Both the position numbers and the translations under genes were made by a program. Below are positions 10,855-20,367 of a stretch of DNA of 47,368 nt, one piece after another; positions within the stretch are counted from its first letter, which is position 1, and the number at the start of each line of letters is the position of its first letter. Under the pieces are notes generated by a model that did no database searches, was not told the origin of the DNA, and saw only the letters and a list, made by a program, of their open reading frames with translations. Source of the DNA: Candidatus Altimarinota bacterium (lineage in GTDB: Bacteria; Patescibacteriota; Gracilibacteria; BD1-5; UBA6164); the NCBI GenBank assembly GCA_028696815.1, contig JAQVGG010000010.1, positions 1 to 47,368 of the forward strand, written 5' to 3'.

Positions 10855-12234
10855 ATGACAAAAAATAAGATTAAATTTTCACATGTTTTGATTTTTTTAA
10901 CAAGTGTTTTAACATTTTTTTTACTATGACTTGCTTCTTCTGATCAAATAAAGGTTTTCTATGTTAAAAATATATTAAAAAAAGATATAGAAACAAGTTA
11001 TCTAACAAGCAATATTGATGTATTTTGAGAAAAGGATTTAGATTTAAAAAGATTTTGGGATGTTTATAGTTTAGTAAAGAAAAATTATTATTCTCTTGAT
11101 GGAGTAAAAGAACAAGATTTAGTAGATGGCGCAATAAAATGAATGGTTGATGCTCTTTGAGACAAGCATACAGAGTTTATGAACAATGAAGAAACAAAGA
11201 GATTCAATGAAGTATTAGCTTGAGATTTTGAATGAATCTGAGCAGTTGTAGAAAAGACAGATATTTGAGTAAAGATAGATAGAATCATAAAATGAAGTCC
11301 AGCAAAAAAATACTGATTATTAAAAGATGATATAATAACTGAAGCGAACTGAACAGAATTAATTGATTTACCTTTATATGATGCTGTTTCACACATAAAA
11401 TGACCTGCTTGATCTAGTGTTAATTTAAAAGTACTAAGAGCTTGAGAAAAAGACATCCTAGAGTTTGATGTTATAAGAGATAAGATAAAAATACCATCTG
11501 TTGAATCAAAAACATTTGATGATTGAAAGGTTTGATATATTGCTTTAAATATGTTTTGAGATAATTCATCAGAAGAGTTTAAAACAGCATTAAATGAACT
11601 AAAAAATACAGACGGTTTAATTATTGATTTAAGAGATAATGGAGGATGATATCTACAAAGTGCTGTTGAAATACTTTCTGAGTTTATAGAAAACTGAAAA
11701 GTACTTGTGTCTACTAGATATAGAAATAGTTTGATGAATATAAACTATAAGAGTGTAAACTTCTGAGAAATCTATGAAGGGAAAATAGTTGTGCTTATAA
11801 ACTGAAATAGCGCTTCAGCTTCTGAAATCACTGCATGAGCACTAAAAGATCACGATAAAGCAATAATAGTTTGAACTAAATCGTACTGAAAATGATCAGT
11901 ACAACAGCCATATGATTTAGAGTGAGGGGAACTTCTTAAACTTACAATAGCAAAATGGTTTACCCCAAATGGAAAAAATATAGATGAAGAGTGAATAGAG
12001 CCAGATGTAGAGATAGAGTTTAAAAAACAAGATTATGATTTTGAGGAGTGTAAAAAGGCATGAAAATGTAGTCAAGATATGAAAAAAGAAGACTTTGAAC
12101 TATATGACAGACAACTAGAAGCAGCAAAAGAACTACTTAACAATTTCATCAGTTTTGCAAGTATAGATAAGGCAATTGAGTTATATAAAGATAAGCATAA
12201 AGAGGAGTTTGTCAGTGGAGGAGAAGTAAAATAA
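10855..12234 (+). CDS. ctpA: C-terminal processing peptidase, S41 family
   Basis: 459 aa. One N-terminal membrane anchor (residues about 9-27) is followed by a segment typical of Ctp proteases (RFWDVYSLVKKNYYSLDG), a PDZ domain (about 110-190, with GIGAVVEK and GSPAKKYGLLKDDII), and the S41 catalytic core. The catalytic Ser lies in NSASASE (residues 318-324) and the Lys in TKSYGKGSVQ; both glycines of GKG are TGA codons. These proteases act outside the membrane and trim C-termini or clear misfolded envelope proteins. A C-terminal region of about 100 residues after the catalytic core contains two Cys (ECKKAGKCSQ). The gene stands alone, followed by the accessory region at 12236-13495. Confidence 0.93.
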
Positions 12235-12235
12235 T

Positions 12236-12325
12236 CCCTTCCCCCTGCAGGTACTGCTTCGCTTCAACTTCAAAATAGTCGTGTCACCACTCCTTTTTTC
12301 ACTTGTCCCTTTGGAAAAGGGAGAG
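12236..12325. repeat. Dispersed repeat, long form (copy in intergenic DNA)
   Basis: This C/T-rich stretch directly after the protease stop is closely similar to a segment inside mutL. CTTCGCTTCAACTTCAA at 12257 matches 38505, followed by ATAGTCGTG, a variable triplet, CACTCCTT, TTTCACTTGTCCC and AAGGGAGAG. The last part (TCCCTTTGGAAAAGGGA) is a small palindrome. It belongs to the family of C/G-rich repeats that also occur in fmt, prmC and mutL. Confidence 0.8.
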
Positions 12326-12361
12326 ATCAGAGGTGCAAATACTAAAAAGTGAAAAAAAAGT

Positions 12362-12389
12362 TTGACATATGTAAAAAAGTAAATATAAA
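12362..12389 (+). promoter_or_regulatory. Sigma-70-like promoter of the GC-rich unit
   Basis: A perfect -35 TTGACA (12362-12367) is followed after 16 bases by TATAAA (12384-12389). It is the cleanest promoter in the window and points directly into the GC-rich unit. Unlike that unit, the promoter itself is AT-rich and looks native. Confidence 0.7.
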
Positions 12390-12464
12390 GAAAAACGACT
12401 CCCTTGAACTAAGGTTCTTGTGGATGTCACAACAATCCGAAGAAAAGCCTAAGGAGGCAAACGA

Positions 12465-12713
12465 ATGAAACGGACCGCAATCCTGGCCGCACAGGCCAAA
12501 CAGTGTATGCACGCCAAGATCATCGCCGGCGCCTTCGACCATGCCATCGGCTACTCCGGAACCACCGCCCATGACACCGGGCAGGGCCTGGGTGGCTCCT
12601 CCAACGGCGCGCACACCGGCTCCGACGACGTCTGAGGCCGGTCGAAGGTAGTACCCAGCTTCTTAACGCTGGTAAGTAGTTGTTCTTCGAGAAGTACCGA
12701 AGGAGCCCCGTAA
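12465..12713 (+). CDS. Putative small ORF in the GC-rich unit
   Basis: ATG at 12465 lies 7 bases after a perfect AAGGAGG. Under the standard code the ORF ends at TGA 12633-12635 (56 aa); under code 25 it continues to the TAA in the terminator loop (82 aa). The first 56 codons use almost only C or G in the third position, as in a high-GC genome and unlike every neighbour. The peptide begins MKRTAILAAQAKQCMHAKII and turns Gly/Ser/Thr/His-rich. I recognise no family. It is either a recently acquired gene whose TGA was meant as a stop, a peptide in a dual-function RNA, or chance within a structured RNA. The strong SD and third-position bias favour real coding in its source genome. Confidence 0.4.
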
Positions 12714-12735
12714 GGGGCTCCTTTTCTTTTTCCAA
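12701..12735 (+). terminator. Strong intrinsic terminator of the GC-rich unit
   Basis: A perfect 10-bp stem AAGGAGCCCC / GGGGCTCCTT with a GTAA loop is followed by TTCTTTTT. It is the most GC-rich terminator in the window. Confidence 0.9.
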
Positions 12736-12776
12736 GATTTTAACATCAAATTCTTTTTTCCCTTGATAAACATTTT

Positions 12777-12820
12777 AAAAAAAGTATAAATTATTTATCT
12801 AATTTATACTTTTATTTTTG
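12777..12820. terminator. AT-rich bidirectional hairpin
   Basis: A perfect 14-bp stem (12777-12790 region with 12800-12813, loop of about 6) is flanked by A and T runs, so it can terminate in either direction. The rest of 12737-12909 shows no gene. Confidence 0.65.
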
Positions 12821-12909
12821 TCTTATGAATTATAAATTTACTCAAAAATTGATGGTTTGTTTTTAGTTTTTCAGTTGTTTTCGGAGGAATTTTTGTATAT
12901 TTCAGAGAA

Positions 12910-12955
12910 AAATTCCCCTATAATCCCCTTTTATAAAGGGGATGAGCTGCAAAGT
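12910..12955. repeat. Left inverted repeat of the DUF559 cassette
   Basis: AAAAATTCCCCTATAATCCC continuing into CTTTTATAAAGGGGATGAG. Its reverse complement occurs at about 13391-13430 on the other side of the DUF559 gene, with a match of about 39 bases. Within the arm, CCCCTTTTATAAAGGGG is itself a palindrome. Confidence 0.85.
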
Positions 12956-12974
12956 AAATAATAATTATAGTACT

Positions 12975-13406
12975 ATGGAAAGAGAATTTTGGGATGAGGA
13001 TTATTTGAAAAGCAGATGACTTATCTTTTGATGAAAATATTTACCATATAATCCTAATCTCCAAGAGAGAGCTAAGGAAATGAGAAAAAATTTAACTTTA
13101 GCAGAAAGAAGACTATGGGTAAGTTTTTTGCAAAAGTATAATAAAAGATGAGAAAATAAGATTACAATATTAAAACAAAAAGTTATTGATAATTATATAG
13201 TTGATTTTTATATACCAAACTATAAACTAGTAATTGAAGTTGACTGAGAAAGTCATGTAAATAGAGAATGATATGACGAAGAAAGAACAAATATATTGAA
13301 TTGATATTGATTACAAGAGATTAGGTTCTCAAATTATGACATTTTTAATAATTTTGAAACTGTTTGTAATAAACTAAAACAAATACTGTCCTCATCCCCT
13401 TTATAA
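12975..13406 (+). CDS. DUF559 endonuclease-like protein
   Basis: 143 aa. It shows the DUF559 layout: YLPYNPNLQERAKEMRKNLT, then LAERRLW, then the Vsr-like endonuclease core with VIDNYIVDFYIPNYKLVIEV, DGESH and YDEERTNIL, ending in EIRFSNYDIF. The core resembles very-short-patch-repair and other PD-(D/E)XK nucleases; Asp and Glu in VDFY and VIEVDG are the likely metal ligands. The gene lies between inverted copies of a C/G-rich palindromic repeat, and its last codons (SSSPL-stop) are encoded by the right repeat. Glycines are partly TGA, so it is adapted to code 25. The surrounding repeat also occurs inside other genes of the window. Whether the protein moves or processes the repeat is inference. 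Confidence 0.88.
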
Positions 13407-13495
13407 AAGGGGATTATAGGGGAATTTTTACTTATATTCCTATTTTAGGGGGAATTATTACTTATTTTTCCTATTTAGGGGAACTTATAAATTTA
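13387..13495. repeat. Right inverted repeat and degenerate tandem units
   Basis: 13391-13430 is the inverted counterpart of 12910-12955 and contains the DUF559 stop codon. It is followed by two partial repeats (CCTATTTTAGGGGGAATT and CCTATTTAGGGGAAC) spaced about 29 bases apart, which look like decayed extra copies of the same end. glyA begins 18 bases later. Confidence 0.75.
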
Positions 13496-13513
13496 CACCT
13501 TAACCACAATATT

Positions 13514-14848
13514 ATGAATTTCGAAAATCTAAAAAAATCAGATCCTACTTGTTATAATCTTGTTCTTGAAGAAATAGAAAGACAAGAGACAAGTCTAGAG
13601 CTTATTCCAAGTGAATGTATAGCTTCACTTTCAGTTATTGAAGCGCTTTGAAGTCCATTTACAAACAAATACTCTGAGTGATATGCTAAAAAAAGATATT
13701 ATGGATGAAATGAAGTTGTAGACGAAGTAGAACTACTTGCTATAGAGAGAGTTAAAAAAGCTTTTCCAGGAGTAGCTCATGCAAACGTACAAGCTTACAG
13801 CTGAAGTCCTGCAAATATGGCAGTTCTTAATGCTCTTTGTAATGTTTGAGACACTATTATGGGGCTTGCTTTATCTCAAGGATGACACTTAACCCATGGT
13901 CATATGGTATCTGCAACAGCTAAGTTTTTTAATGCTGTTCAATACTGATTAGACAAAGATTGATACATAAATATAGAAGAAGTTGAAGCTTTAGCTCGTG
14001 AACACAAACCAAAAGTAATAATTGTATGATTTACAGCTTACTCTAGAGAGTTTCCTTTTAAAGAGTTTGCTAGAATTGCAGATGAAGTAGGAGCATACTT
14101 ACTTGCTGATATATCTCATATCTCAGGACTTGTAGTATCAGGAGTACATACTTCACCAGCTCCATATGCTGATGTTATCATGACTACAACTCATAAAACT
14201 CTTAGATGACCAAGAGGAGCCTTGATTATGACAACAGAAAAATGATTACAAAAGGATTCTGAGCTTGCAAATAAGATAGATAAATCGGTATTTCCTGGTT
14301 TACAATGAGGTCCTCATAACCACCAAACGCTAGCTATAGCTGTTGCTCTATGAGAAGCTTTGACACCTGAGTATAGAGAAATAAATACTCAGATCGTTAA
14401 AAATGCAAAAACTCTAGCAAGTGAGCTTATAAATCATGGATTTGAGCTTGCAACTGGTGGTACAGATAATCACTTACTTTTGATGAGTACTTGAAAATGA
14501 AGATGACAATATATGCAAGAAGCCCTTGATTTAGCGGGTATTACGCTAAATAAAAATACTATTCCAAATGAACCATGTAGTCCATTTAATCCAAGTGGTA
14601 TACGTATGTGAACACCTATTATGACTATGAGAGGGATGAAAGAAGATGAGATGATACAAGTTGCTGCATGGATAAAAAGAGTAGCAGATGCTATATTTGA
14701 GTTTGAGTACGTAGAAGACAAAGATACAAGAGTTGTTAGACTAAAAGAATTTAAAGAATTTATAAAAAATAATGAAGAGATAGCAAAAATAAGAGCTGAA
14801 GTTAAAGAGCTTTGTTTAAAATTTCCAATTTATAGTTTTAAAGGATAG
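13514..14848 (+). CDS. glyA: Serine hydroxymethyltransferase
   Basis: 444 aa. The PLP enzyme converts serine and tetrahydrofolate to glycine and methylene-tetrahydrofolate. Visible are [11 protein letters not shown] (usually LIASEN, substrate site), KRYYGGNEVVD, VQAYSGSPANMAV, GGHLTHGH, the PLP lysine motif [16 protein letters not shown], and PGLQGGPHNH. The C-terminal domain ends normally. In a UGA-glycine organism glycine supply is of special interest, as it feeds many more codons. The gene starts 18 bases after the repeat remnants of the DUF559 cassette and opens a tight run through fmt. It is the first gene of a probable operon with a 6-base gap to the HD gene. Confidence 0.96.
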
Positions 14849-14854
14849 TTACAA

Positions 14855-15445
14855 ATGATAAAAAATCTGGAACATAAATTGAGATTTATAGAGCTTCTAG
14901 ACAAGATGAAGGATATAAAAAGAATTATATTGCTTAGAAATTGATGACTTGAATCAGACGCTGAACATAGTTATCATCTTGCTATGATGGTTTTGGTTTT
15001 AGCTGAAGATTTTCCAGAATTAAATATAGAGAAATGTTTAAAATTTGCTTTAGTTCATGATTTAGTTGAAATATATGCTTGAGATACAGAAGCTTTAAAT
15101 ACTGAACAAGAAAATACAAAAAAGCAAAGAGAAGAGGATGCTTTAATAGAGCTTGAAAAGCAATATTTTCAAGTTATTCCTGAAATAATAAATTTAATTA
15201 AAGAGTATGAATTAAGAGAATCAAAAGAAGCTAGATTTGTATATTCTCTTGATAAAGTTCAGCCAATAATGCAAGTTGTTATAGAGTGATGAAACGCATG
15301 GCATAAATACAAAATTGATTTTGAAAAAATCAAAGCAAGGCAGTATAGTAAAATATATCCAGAGTTTTGACTTGGTAAAATCCTGGATAAATATTTTTGA
15401 GAAGCCAAAGAAAAAAATATATATTATAAAGAAGAAAATGAGTAG
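14855..15445 (+). CDS. HD-domain 5'-deoxynucleotidase (YfbR/HDDC2-like)
   Basis: 196 aa. Motifs in order: LLRNGGLESDAEHSYHLAMM (Arg, Glu and the first metal His), KFALVHDLVEIYAGDT (HD pair and downstream Glu), and a later Asp in VYSLDKVQPIM. This order is typical of YfbR/HDDC2 enzymes, which hydrolyse deoxynucleoside 5'-monophosphates with a divalent metal in the cytoplasm. The stop overlaps the start of the next gene by 8 bases, so translation is probably coupled. It is the first of three adjacent genes for nucleoside monophosphate phosphatases from different families. The exact substrate is inferred from family only. Confidence 0.85.
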
Positions 15446-16292
15446 CATTTTTTATTCAAATAAAACGGATTTTGAAAAAATAATTCAAAACATAAAAGAA
15501 AATGGAGCAGAAAAACTCCATTTTTTGGCTGATTTTGATAGAACTTTAACAAAAAGTTTTATTGATTGAGAAGCTAGACCTTCGCTTATTTGAGCTATGA
15601 GACAGGGAGGGTATTTATGAGAGGAGTATACAAAAGAGGCTTATAGATTGTTTGATGAGTATCATCCGATCGAGGTAAATCCTATAATACCACTAGAGGA
15701 GAAAAAAGTAAAAATGTCGCAGTGGTGGAATAAACATTTGGAACTTTTAATTAATTCAAAATTAAACAAAAAACATATAGATGAAGTTATAAATTCAGGG
15801 ATTCTTGAACTTAGAGAATGAGTTTGAGAATTTATAGTATTTTTAGAGCAAAAAGATGTACCTTTAGTAATAATTTCTGCGAATGGTTTAGGATGAGACT
15901 CTATAAAACTGTATTTAGAAGCAAAAAATTTTATGAGAAAAAATATCTTTATTGTCTCAAATGAGTTCATATGGGATAGTAATTGATATGCTACTTGATA
16001 TAAAAAACCAGTTATACATGTATTTAGTAAAGATGAAACTGTATTGAAAGACTTCCCGGAAATTAATTCTAAAGTTGAAAGAAGAAAAAATGTTATCTTG
16101 CTTTGAGATTCCCTTTGAGACCATCATATGGTAGAAGGTTTTGAATATGATAATTTGCTAAAAATCTGATTTTTAAATGAAAATGAAGAAGAATTACTTG
16201 AGGAATACAAAAAAAGATATGATGTAGTTCTAACTTGAGATCCTGATTTTAGTTTTGTTAATAATTTAATCAAAGAAATATGTCAAAAATAA
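15438..16292 (+). CDS. HAD pyrimidine 5'-nucleotidase, UMPH-1 (NT5C3) type
   Basis: 284 aa. Motif I is HFLADFDRTLTKSF (near residues 33-46) with the nucleophile Asp. The large inserted cap region has HPIEVNPIIPLEEK and MSQWWNKHLELL, typical of UMPH-1. Motif II is VPLVIISANGLG and motif IV is NVILLGDSLGDHHMVEG. UMPH-1 enzymes dephosphorylate UMP and CMP and are best known from eukaryotes, with scattered bacterial members. The gene overlaps the HD gene before it and the second HAD gene after it (13 bases), so the three are expressed together. Several motif glycines are TGA. Confidence 0.87.
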
Positions 16293-16867
16293 TTGGAGTA
16301 GATTTAGATGAAGTTTTAGCTGAATTTTTTGATCATGCTTTGGAATTCCATGATTATAAAATCTGAACTTATACTCTGGAGAGAGAAAAGATCAAAGATT
16401 ATTATATCCATAAAAATGATTTTATAGATATAACTGTTGAAGAAGCTATAATATGGTTTAGACAACCAATGTATGATGATATGGAACTATGTAGGATCCC
16501 TGTTGTTCCAGGAGCAAAAGAAAAGCTTTTAGAACTAAAACAAGCTTGATATAAGTTATTTGTTGTAACTGCTAGAATAGAAGAGCTTTTTTGAGAATAC
16601 ACAAAAACTTGGATAGAAAAATATTTTCCGAGTATATTTGATAATATAATTTTTGCTGATCATTTTCATGAAACACGCAAGGAGAAATCCGAGCTATGTC
16701 ACGAATATGGAATTGAAATCATGATAGAGGATAATTATGATTATGCTGTTGAGTTAGCGCAAAATGGCATAAAAACTTATTTACTAGAGAAACCTTGGAA
16801 CTCATGGCAAGATTGAGTTCATGAAAATATTATAAGAGTAAAGTCTTGGGAAAATATTAAGTTATAA
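16280..16867 (+). CDS. HAD 5'(3')-deoxyribonucleotidase-like protein
   Basis: 195 aa. It starts with IIGVDLDEVLAEFFDHALEF (motif I, Asp nucleophile), then VPGAKEKLLELKQAGYKLFVV with VVTAR as motif II, and IMIEDNYDYAVEL as motif IV. This pattern matches the NT5C / YorS-like family of deoxyribonucleotidases. The start ATG lies inside the UMPH-1 gene, 13 bases before its end. Together with the HD and UMPH-1 genes it completes a nucleotide monophosphate phosphatase set, which could release nucleosides for export or uptake balance. The substrate is inferred. Confidence 0.82.
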
Positions 16868-16876
16868 AAAATTAAT

Positions 16877-17563
16877 ATGAATTTGCTATTAAGAGAGATA
16901 AGAATATTTTCGAAAACTAATTGGTGGGTATATGGAGCTTTTTTTATCTGTTTATTAATTATATGATTTACAGAAAAATGAAGTTTAGTAGAGGTAAGTC
17001 TAGTTTTTATAGCTCATTTTTTTTGAGACTTACTTATGATGATGATGTGAGATTATTATTCACAAAAGAAGTTTAGGCAGTGAGCTATTAGTCAGGCACT
17101 ATGAAATTTTGTATTTTTACTTATTTGAATTTATGCTATCTATAAATCATCAGAGTGGCAGTATTTTTTGCCAACATTTGCCTTTATAATGTGAGCAGTA
17201 AAGACTTATTTTTTACAAGTAAAGTCAAAAGATATAAAATTTCTTAATATATACAGTATAATTTATTTAAATTTGATTATATTTTTTATCTATTTATATT
17301 TTAATTTGTTTTGAGAAATATATTCTTACATACAATTTCTAGGTTTTGTTTTATGATCCATATGAATGATTATACAAGAGCCTAAAAATAGATATATATA
17401 CTATGTTTTATGAACTACTTTGATAGCGCTTTGATCTTTTATTTGAGTTTATACAAATTATTTAGATTGAAATGTGCTTGGTACTAGTGTTTCTTACTTC
17501 TTATTACCTTTAACAGTAGTTGTGTATTATCTAAAAAATATTAAAAAACATTTATTTCAATAA
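16877..17563 (+). CDS. Multi-pass membrane protein, unrecognised
   Basis: 228 aa with about seven to eight hydrophobic spans and short loops. Conspicuous segments are VSLVFIAHFFGDLLMMMMGD, then FRQGAISQALGNFVFLLIGI, and a late IIQEPKNRYIYYVLGTT loop. The size and topology resemble small permeases such as PnuC-type vitamin or nucleoside carriers, and the gene directly follows three nucleotidase genes (9-base gap), so a nucleoside transport role is a tempting guess. No diagnostic motif was found to prove it. The next gene, a glycosyltransferase, is 23 bases downstream. Confidence 0.7.
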
Positions 17564-17586
17564 TTATTATAAATCCTACTTAACTC

Positions 17587-18648
17587 ATGTTAGACATTTT
17601 ACTTACATTTTTTGTCGCTTTTGCATTGTCATTTGTCCTTGTTTTAGCTTTTAATAGACTTTTCTATAAGTTAGACATTGTAGACAATCCAAAGAAATAT
17701 AAAAAAGATAGAGAACCCATACCTTATAGTATGTGAGTCGTGTTTTTTATCGTGTTTTTTATATGTAGTTTTATATTTGTTGAGCACACATATAAATTAT
17801 ATCTTTTATGGTTTTTTTGACTTCTTATAACAACTATTAGTTTTATAGATGATAGACTCAATGTAAGTGCAAAGATAAGGCTTGTTATTCAGATACTTAT
17901 ATGAGCTGTTATATGACTTACTTCTATCAAGATATGATATGTAAGTAATATATTTTGATGAATTGTTAATTTGGAAACATACTACTTTGAACTATTTAAT
18001 TATACTATATATATAATTCCACTCTTTTTTACTATTTTGTGGTACGTATTTATATTTAATGCACTAAACTGGTCTGATGGTATAGAAGGAAACACTTCAG
18101 GACTTTCTGTTATATCATTTTTGATACTATTTTTTCTTGGAATGATTTTATTTTTTAGAGATGACTATGAAGGATGAGTAAAAAATGCTTTTTTTATCAT
18201 GCAACTTGCTATAATAATAGTTTGAGCACTTATTCCTTTTTGGTTTTTTGATGTAAGAGAAAAGATATTGATGTGAGATAGTGGAACAATGTTTCTTTGA
18301 TTTATGCTTGCTTCTTTAGCGATAATAGCATGAGGAAAGATAGCAACTGTACTTGTTGTGTTTGGTATATATGCCGTTGATGCTGTTTATGTGATACTTA
18401 GAAGATTGTGGAATGGAAATAATCCTTTAAAGTGAGATTTTACTCACCTACATCATAGGTTGCTTAAGCTTGGTTTATCAAAAAAACAAGTTTTAAGTGT
18501 TATATATTTTTTAAGTTTATTTTTTGGTTTAACGGCATTATTTTTAGATAAAACTTGAAAGATAATAGTATTTGTAATTATTATCTTTATAGTTATATTT
18601 ATAAATGAACTTATCTCTATAGCTAGAAATGCTAAATTAAGAAAGTAG
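17587..18648 (+). CDS. Undecaprenyl-phosphate sugar-1-phosphate transferase, WecA/MraY superfamily
   Basis: 353 aa with about ten membrane spans. Family landmarks are LDIVDNPKKYKKDREPIPY near the N-terminus, FIDDRLNVSAKIRL (cytoplasmic Asp pair region), FNALNWSDGIEG (catalytic Asp loop), MGDSGTMFLGFML, and DFTHLHHRLLKLGLS with the His cluster of the WecA branch. Such enzymes move a sugar-1-phosphate from a UDP-sugar to undecaprenyl phosphate and begin the synthesis of cell-surface polysaccharides or teichoic-type polymers. The HHRLL motif favours WecA/TagO over MraY. The stop is only 2 bases before the pilin-like gene. Confidence 0.9.
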
Positions 18649-18650
18649 AT

Positions 18651-19343
18651 ATGAAAATACAAAAACAAGCATTTACACTTATTGAGCTTATGGTTGTTAC
18701 TACGATACTTATACTTATATCAGTAACAAGTGTTTTTTATTTTTCTTGATTTATTGATAGTTTTAAGTTAAAAACTGAGCTATGATTGGTTGAAAATATA
18801 ATTAAAAATTTTGATACAGATATACACAATAAAAAATCTTATGATTATGAGATGCAGTTTAAAGCCTGAGAAGGATTTTTTATTACTTATCAAAATATTT
18901 TTGATATACCAAACTATCTAACTTGAAGTTTTGACGCTTGAACTTGAACCTTAAATATTGAACCTACTTTAACCTGATTTGTGTGGCAAGTTAAAATATA
19001 TAATGATTATAAGATATTACTTGAAAATTTTGTAAGAAGTGATGAGCCTTTTACTTATACATTTAAAGACTATACTTATTATAACATAATTTCTTATCTT
19101 TGAACTTCTAGGATAAATGATATAATTTTAAACTATTATTCGCCTGATAATTTGAGTTTTGATGATGCTTTATCTCTGAATTTATCCGAAATAAAAACTA
19201 TAACATGAACTTGAATCACAGATTTAGTGATAAAAAATATTGGATGAAGAAAAGAGATTATTTGAGATTGAACAGTTTATGATAGTGTATACTTGTTTTT
19301 TAGTAAACAGTGAGCAGAAGAAAAAATAATAATTAAAAAATAA
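18651..19343 (+). CDS. Type IV pilin-like protein
   Basis: 230 aa. The N-terminus QKQAFTLIELMVVTTILILI is the classical prepilin methylation site plus hydrophobic helix, although the residue before Phe is Ala instead of Gly. Prepilin peptidase would cut before Phe8. The rest is a globular domain rich in Tyr, Asp and Thr with many UGA-coded glycines. It could be a minor pilin or pseudopilin of a type IV pilus or a DNA-uptake filament; comEC and a ComF-type gene lie elsewhere in the window. No pilus assembly ATPase is present here. It starts 2 bases after the glycosyltransferase stop. Confidence 0.82.
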
Positions 19344-19363
19344 AATTACTAATTTTAAAATTT

Positions 19364-20359
19364 ATGAAAATAGCATTTTTTTGAACAGGAGAGTTTTCTA
19401 AAAGTATACTTGAAGGAATATTATCTTATGATGATATAGATGTTGCCTTGATTGTGTCTCAACCTGATAAACCAGTATGAAGAAAAAAAGAAATACTCTC
19501 AACTCCTGTAAAAGCTCTGGCTTTAGAGAAAAACATAGAAGTTTTACAGCCTGAAAAATTAAAGCCCTCACCCCAACCCTTCCCGCAAAAAGCGGGACAA
19601 GAACAAATCAGTGTTTTCTATAAAAAGTTAAGAGATTTAAATCTAGATTTCATAGTAGTAGTTGCTTATGGGAAAATAGTGCCAAAGGAAGTATTAGAAG
19701 CGCCAAAACACTGATGCATAAACCTGCACGGTTCTATACTTCCAGCTTATAGATGAGCAAGTCCTATACAAGAATCTATAAAAGCTTGAGATACAAAAAC
19801 AGGTCTTACCGTTATGTATATGTCTGAGTGAATGGATGAGTGAGATATCTTGTCTATATGAGAAGTTGAAATAGATATCACGGATAAAACACCTGATATT
19901 TTTAATAAATCTGTAGATATTTGACCAAGCTTACTTGTTAAAACTCTAAAATGAGTTTTAGATTGAACTGTAAAAGCAATTCCTCAAGATGACTCTCAAG
20001 CAACATATTGTTCTAAAATAGAAAAACAAGATTGAGAAATAAACTTTGAAACACAAACAGCAAAAGAGATTTATGACAGATTTAGGGCATACTATCCTTG
20101 GCCTGGTATTTATACTTATTATAAAGGTAAAAAATTTGCTATAGAAGATTGTGTCTTTGATAAAACAGATTTAAGTTGAGATGAAGAATTAAAAGCTGGA
20201 GATGTAGTAGAAATAGAAGAAGACCATAAAAAACAAATATGAGTGATTTGTAAGTTATGAATACTTATTTTAAAACAAGTAAAACTTGAATGAAAGAAAA
20301 CTATGGATATACTCTCGTTTGTTAATTGAAACAAGGAGTTTTTAGATTATAAATTTTAG
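19364..20359 (+). CDS. fmt: Methionyl-tRNA formyltransferase with an in-frame repeat insert
   Basis: 331 aa. Fmt adds a formyl group to Met-tRNAi. Seen are IAFFGTGEFSKSIL at the N-terminus, VVVAYGKIVP, the catalytic NLHGSILPAYRGASPIQESI stretch, and KTGLTVMYMSEGMDEGDIL, then a C-terminal OB-fold with YDRFRAYYPWPGIYTYYKG. Residues about 67-82 (KPSPQPFPQKAGQEQ, 19561-19608) are encoded by a C-rich palindromic repeat and have no counterpart in ordinary Fmt. They lie in a surface loop ahead of the catalytic core, so activity is probably kept. This is one of five such inserts in the window. Confidence 0.93.
19561..19608. repeat. In-frame palindromic repeat inside fmt
   Basis: CCCTCACCCCAACCCTTCCC is followed by the small palindrome CCCGCAAAAAGCGGG. 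The base composition differs sharply from the surrounding AT-rich codons. The insert keeps the reading frame. Confidence 0.75.
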
Positions 20360-20367
20360 TAATCCTT

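Larger units (their letters stand above)
12395..12735 (+). ncRNA. GC-rich structured transcription unit of unknown nature
   Basis: About 340 bases between the promoter and a strong terminator; 120 of the 180 bases at 12481-12660 are G or C, in a genome of mostly A and T. Many short hairpins can be drawn: TTGTG/CACAA at 12418-12432, GCCT-AAGG-AGGC around the ribosome binding site, GGCC/GGCC near 12485, ACCGGC/GCCGGT enclosing GAC/GTC at about 12614-12642, and CCAGC/GCTGG nested within GTCGAAG/CTTCGAG at about 12641-12690. In an AT-rich genome such a profile is typical of a structured RNA. I looked for conserved parts of tmRNA, RNase P RNA and SRP RNA and found none. It may also, or instead, encode the small ORF at 12465. 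A foreign insert or an assembly chimera cannot be excluded. Confidence 0.5.

Noticed and set aside
12395-12735. tmRNA, RNase P RNA or SRP RNA
   Set aside because: None of the conserved segments of these RNAs was found (no tRNA-like ends with CCA, no RNase P core, no SRP GGAAG loop context).
12465-12735. Two antisense frames on the minus strand across the GC-rich unit
   Set aside because: High GC content lowers stop frequency in all frames. The plus frame has the promoter, ribosome binding site and terminator; the minus frames have none.
12832-12875. A short ORF beginning ATG at about 12824-12834
   Set aside because: It ends after about 13 codons at TAG and has no family or ribosome binding site support.
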